From the IMG/VR virus record IMGVR_UViG_3300025849_000249, positions 1 through 22,414 of that record: 22,414 nucleotides of DNA, one strand, 5' to 3'. The notes below the pieces were generated by a model. The model was not told where the DNA came from. It did no database searches and worked only from the letters and a program-made list of their open reading frames with translations. Numbering within the stretch: the first letter of the stretch is position 1; each line of letters begins with the position of its first letter. Below are positions 21,745 through 22,414 of this stretch, piece by piece. Origin of the DNA: a virus. Position numbers and translations under genes: made by a program.

Positions 21745-22165
21745 TACTTATCACATTTGCCTCAAACACTAATATTTTAGTAAAATATTCGTATTGCCCA
21801 TCATCATCATCTAAATACCGTTGGGTGGTCTGTTTAAATATATACATTGTGTCAGCACCAAAATCTGATGTAGCATTTCTAACTCTTATCTGTTGGAGTA
21901 TTAAATTGGATATATCATCGCAATCATCTTGCCCTCCATAGTTTAATGGGTATTTGGTGTGTACTTGGACTTGCACCTCATACACACCCCCAAATCTATC
22001 TTTCAACGGATCGTCAACCAATCCCGTTGCTTGTACAACAATGAAGGGATATGTAGTTTGGTCTGTAGCTTTAGCCACTACGGGGACTGCACTAGCATCA
22101 TAGATTATATTATCATCTAATAACCCATAAATATATGCCCTTACATCTTTAGTACTATCATTCAT
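21737..22165 (-). CDS. Tail terminator / completion protein (DUF3168-like)
   Basis: This 142-residue protein begins with a helix (MNDSTKDVRAYIYGLL), followed by VPVVAKATDQTTYPFIVVQ, YEVQVQVHTKY and a later YEYFTKILVFEA strand. This is the order of the small tail-completion family that includes DUF3168 proteins and gpU-type terminators, which cap the tail tube where it meets the head. Gene order (terminator, tube, chaperones, tape measure) fits. It overlaps the upstream and downstream genes by eight bases each. Confidence 0.7.
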   Translation of the reverse strand: MNDSTKDVRAYIYGLLDDNIIYDASAVPVVAKATDQTTYPFIVVQATGLVDDPLKDRFGGVYEVQVQVHTKYPLNYGGQDDCDDISNLILQQIRVRNATSDFGADTMYIFKQTTQRYLDDDDGQYEYFTKILVFEANVISNA

Positions 22166-22412
22166 ATTCTTCTAAACCGTCTAGATATTTATCAAAGAGA
22201 ACCAAAAAACTTGGCTTTATCCTAAGATGCTTTATATCTTTTATGTTGATTTTATCCTTAATTACACTAAACTCATCTGATTTAGCATAGAAGTCGTTTA
22301 AATCCTTATTTACAGAGGCTATAACGTCTTCGTTTGTCTCGGATAGTGTTAGTGTACCATTCTCCTCTAAAGTGCCGTAAACCTCAAGCATTTGCTTCTT
22401 AGCATCCACCAT
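22158..22412 (-). CDS. Small protein of unknown function at window edge
   Basis: This 84-residue acidic protein starts MVDAKKQMLEVYGTLEENG, with the ATG only two bases from the window end, so an upstream start cannot be excluded. It lies just upstream of the tail terminator gene, in the head-to-tail joining zone, but shows no recognisable connector motif. It may be a head completion or minor structural protein; this rests only on location. Confidence 0.5.
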   Translation of the reverse strand: MVDAKKQMLEVYGTLEENGTLTLSETNEDVIASVNKDLNDFYAKSDEFSVIKDKINIKDIKHLRIKPSFLVLFDKYLDGLEEYE

Positions 22413-22414
22413 TG

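Overview
The window reads as part of a double-stranded DNA bacteriophage genome with a long non-contractile (siphovirus-type) tail. The host is probably a member of the Flavobacteriia/Bacteroidota. This is inferred from very low GC, A-rich start-codon contexts with almost no Shine-Dalgarno sequences, candidate promoters of the TTTG-N20-TAnnTTTG type, and families typical of phages of that phylum. No integrase, repressor, tRNA or rRNA gene was seen. Terminase, portal and capsid genes are absent and presumably lie beyond the right edge.

Layout, left to right. (1) Positions 1-300 hold a candidate promoter and palindrome, then a rightward chain of small genes (301-2103): an HNH-like nuclease with a zinc ribbon, two further zinc-ribbon miniproteins (one a RanBP2-type finger), a coiled coil and a membrane peptide. 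Several have ATGA or TAATG stop-start overlaps. (2) A convergent leftward pair (2815-2096) includes a PD-(D/E)XK nuclease. (3) A leftward accessory operon (5493-3340) carries small membrane proteins and a cysteine-rich protein and ends in a clear terminator (3320-3294). (4) A gene-free stretch (5494-6220) contains DnaA-box-like sites, AATTTGGTCT direct repeats and an AT-rich tract, and is a candidate replication origin. (5) A long leftward operon (15132-6221) runs from a promoter at about 15167-15198 through ERF annealing protein, RecB-like exonuclease, two glycosyltransferases, HNH nuclease, DnaB/Twinkle-like helicase, lytic transglycosylase, amidase, a tiny membrane protein, a third glycosyltransferase, a PD-(D/E)XK nuclease and small proteins. 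It ends at a hairpin terminator (6069-6046). (6) A leftward tail module (22412-15202) encodes a tail terminator, two paralogous tail-tube-type proteins, tail assembly chaperones joined by a probable -1 frameshift, a tape measure and a large tail-tip protein.

Working together, modules 5 and 6 give DNA replication and recombination, cell lysis and tail assembly. Modules 1-3 look accessory. The strongest unexplained signals are at whole-window scale. The tetramer CCTG/CAGG appears to be completely absent, and CCAG occurs only as CCAGC, which forces unusual codon choices (CCC before G, NCG before GG). The heptamer TTGGTCT is roughly ten-fold enriched and strongly biased to one strand. Both were found by reading, so counts should be confirmed computationally.
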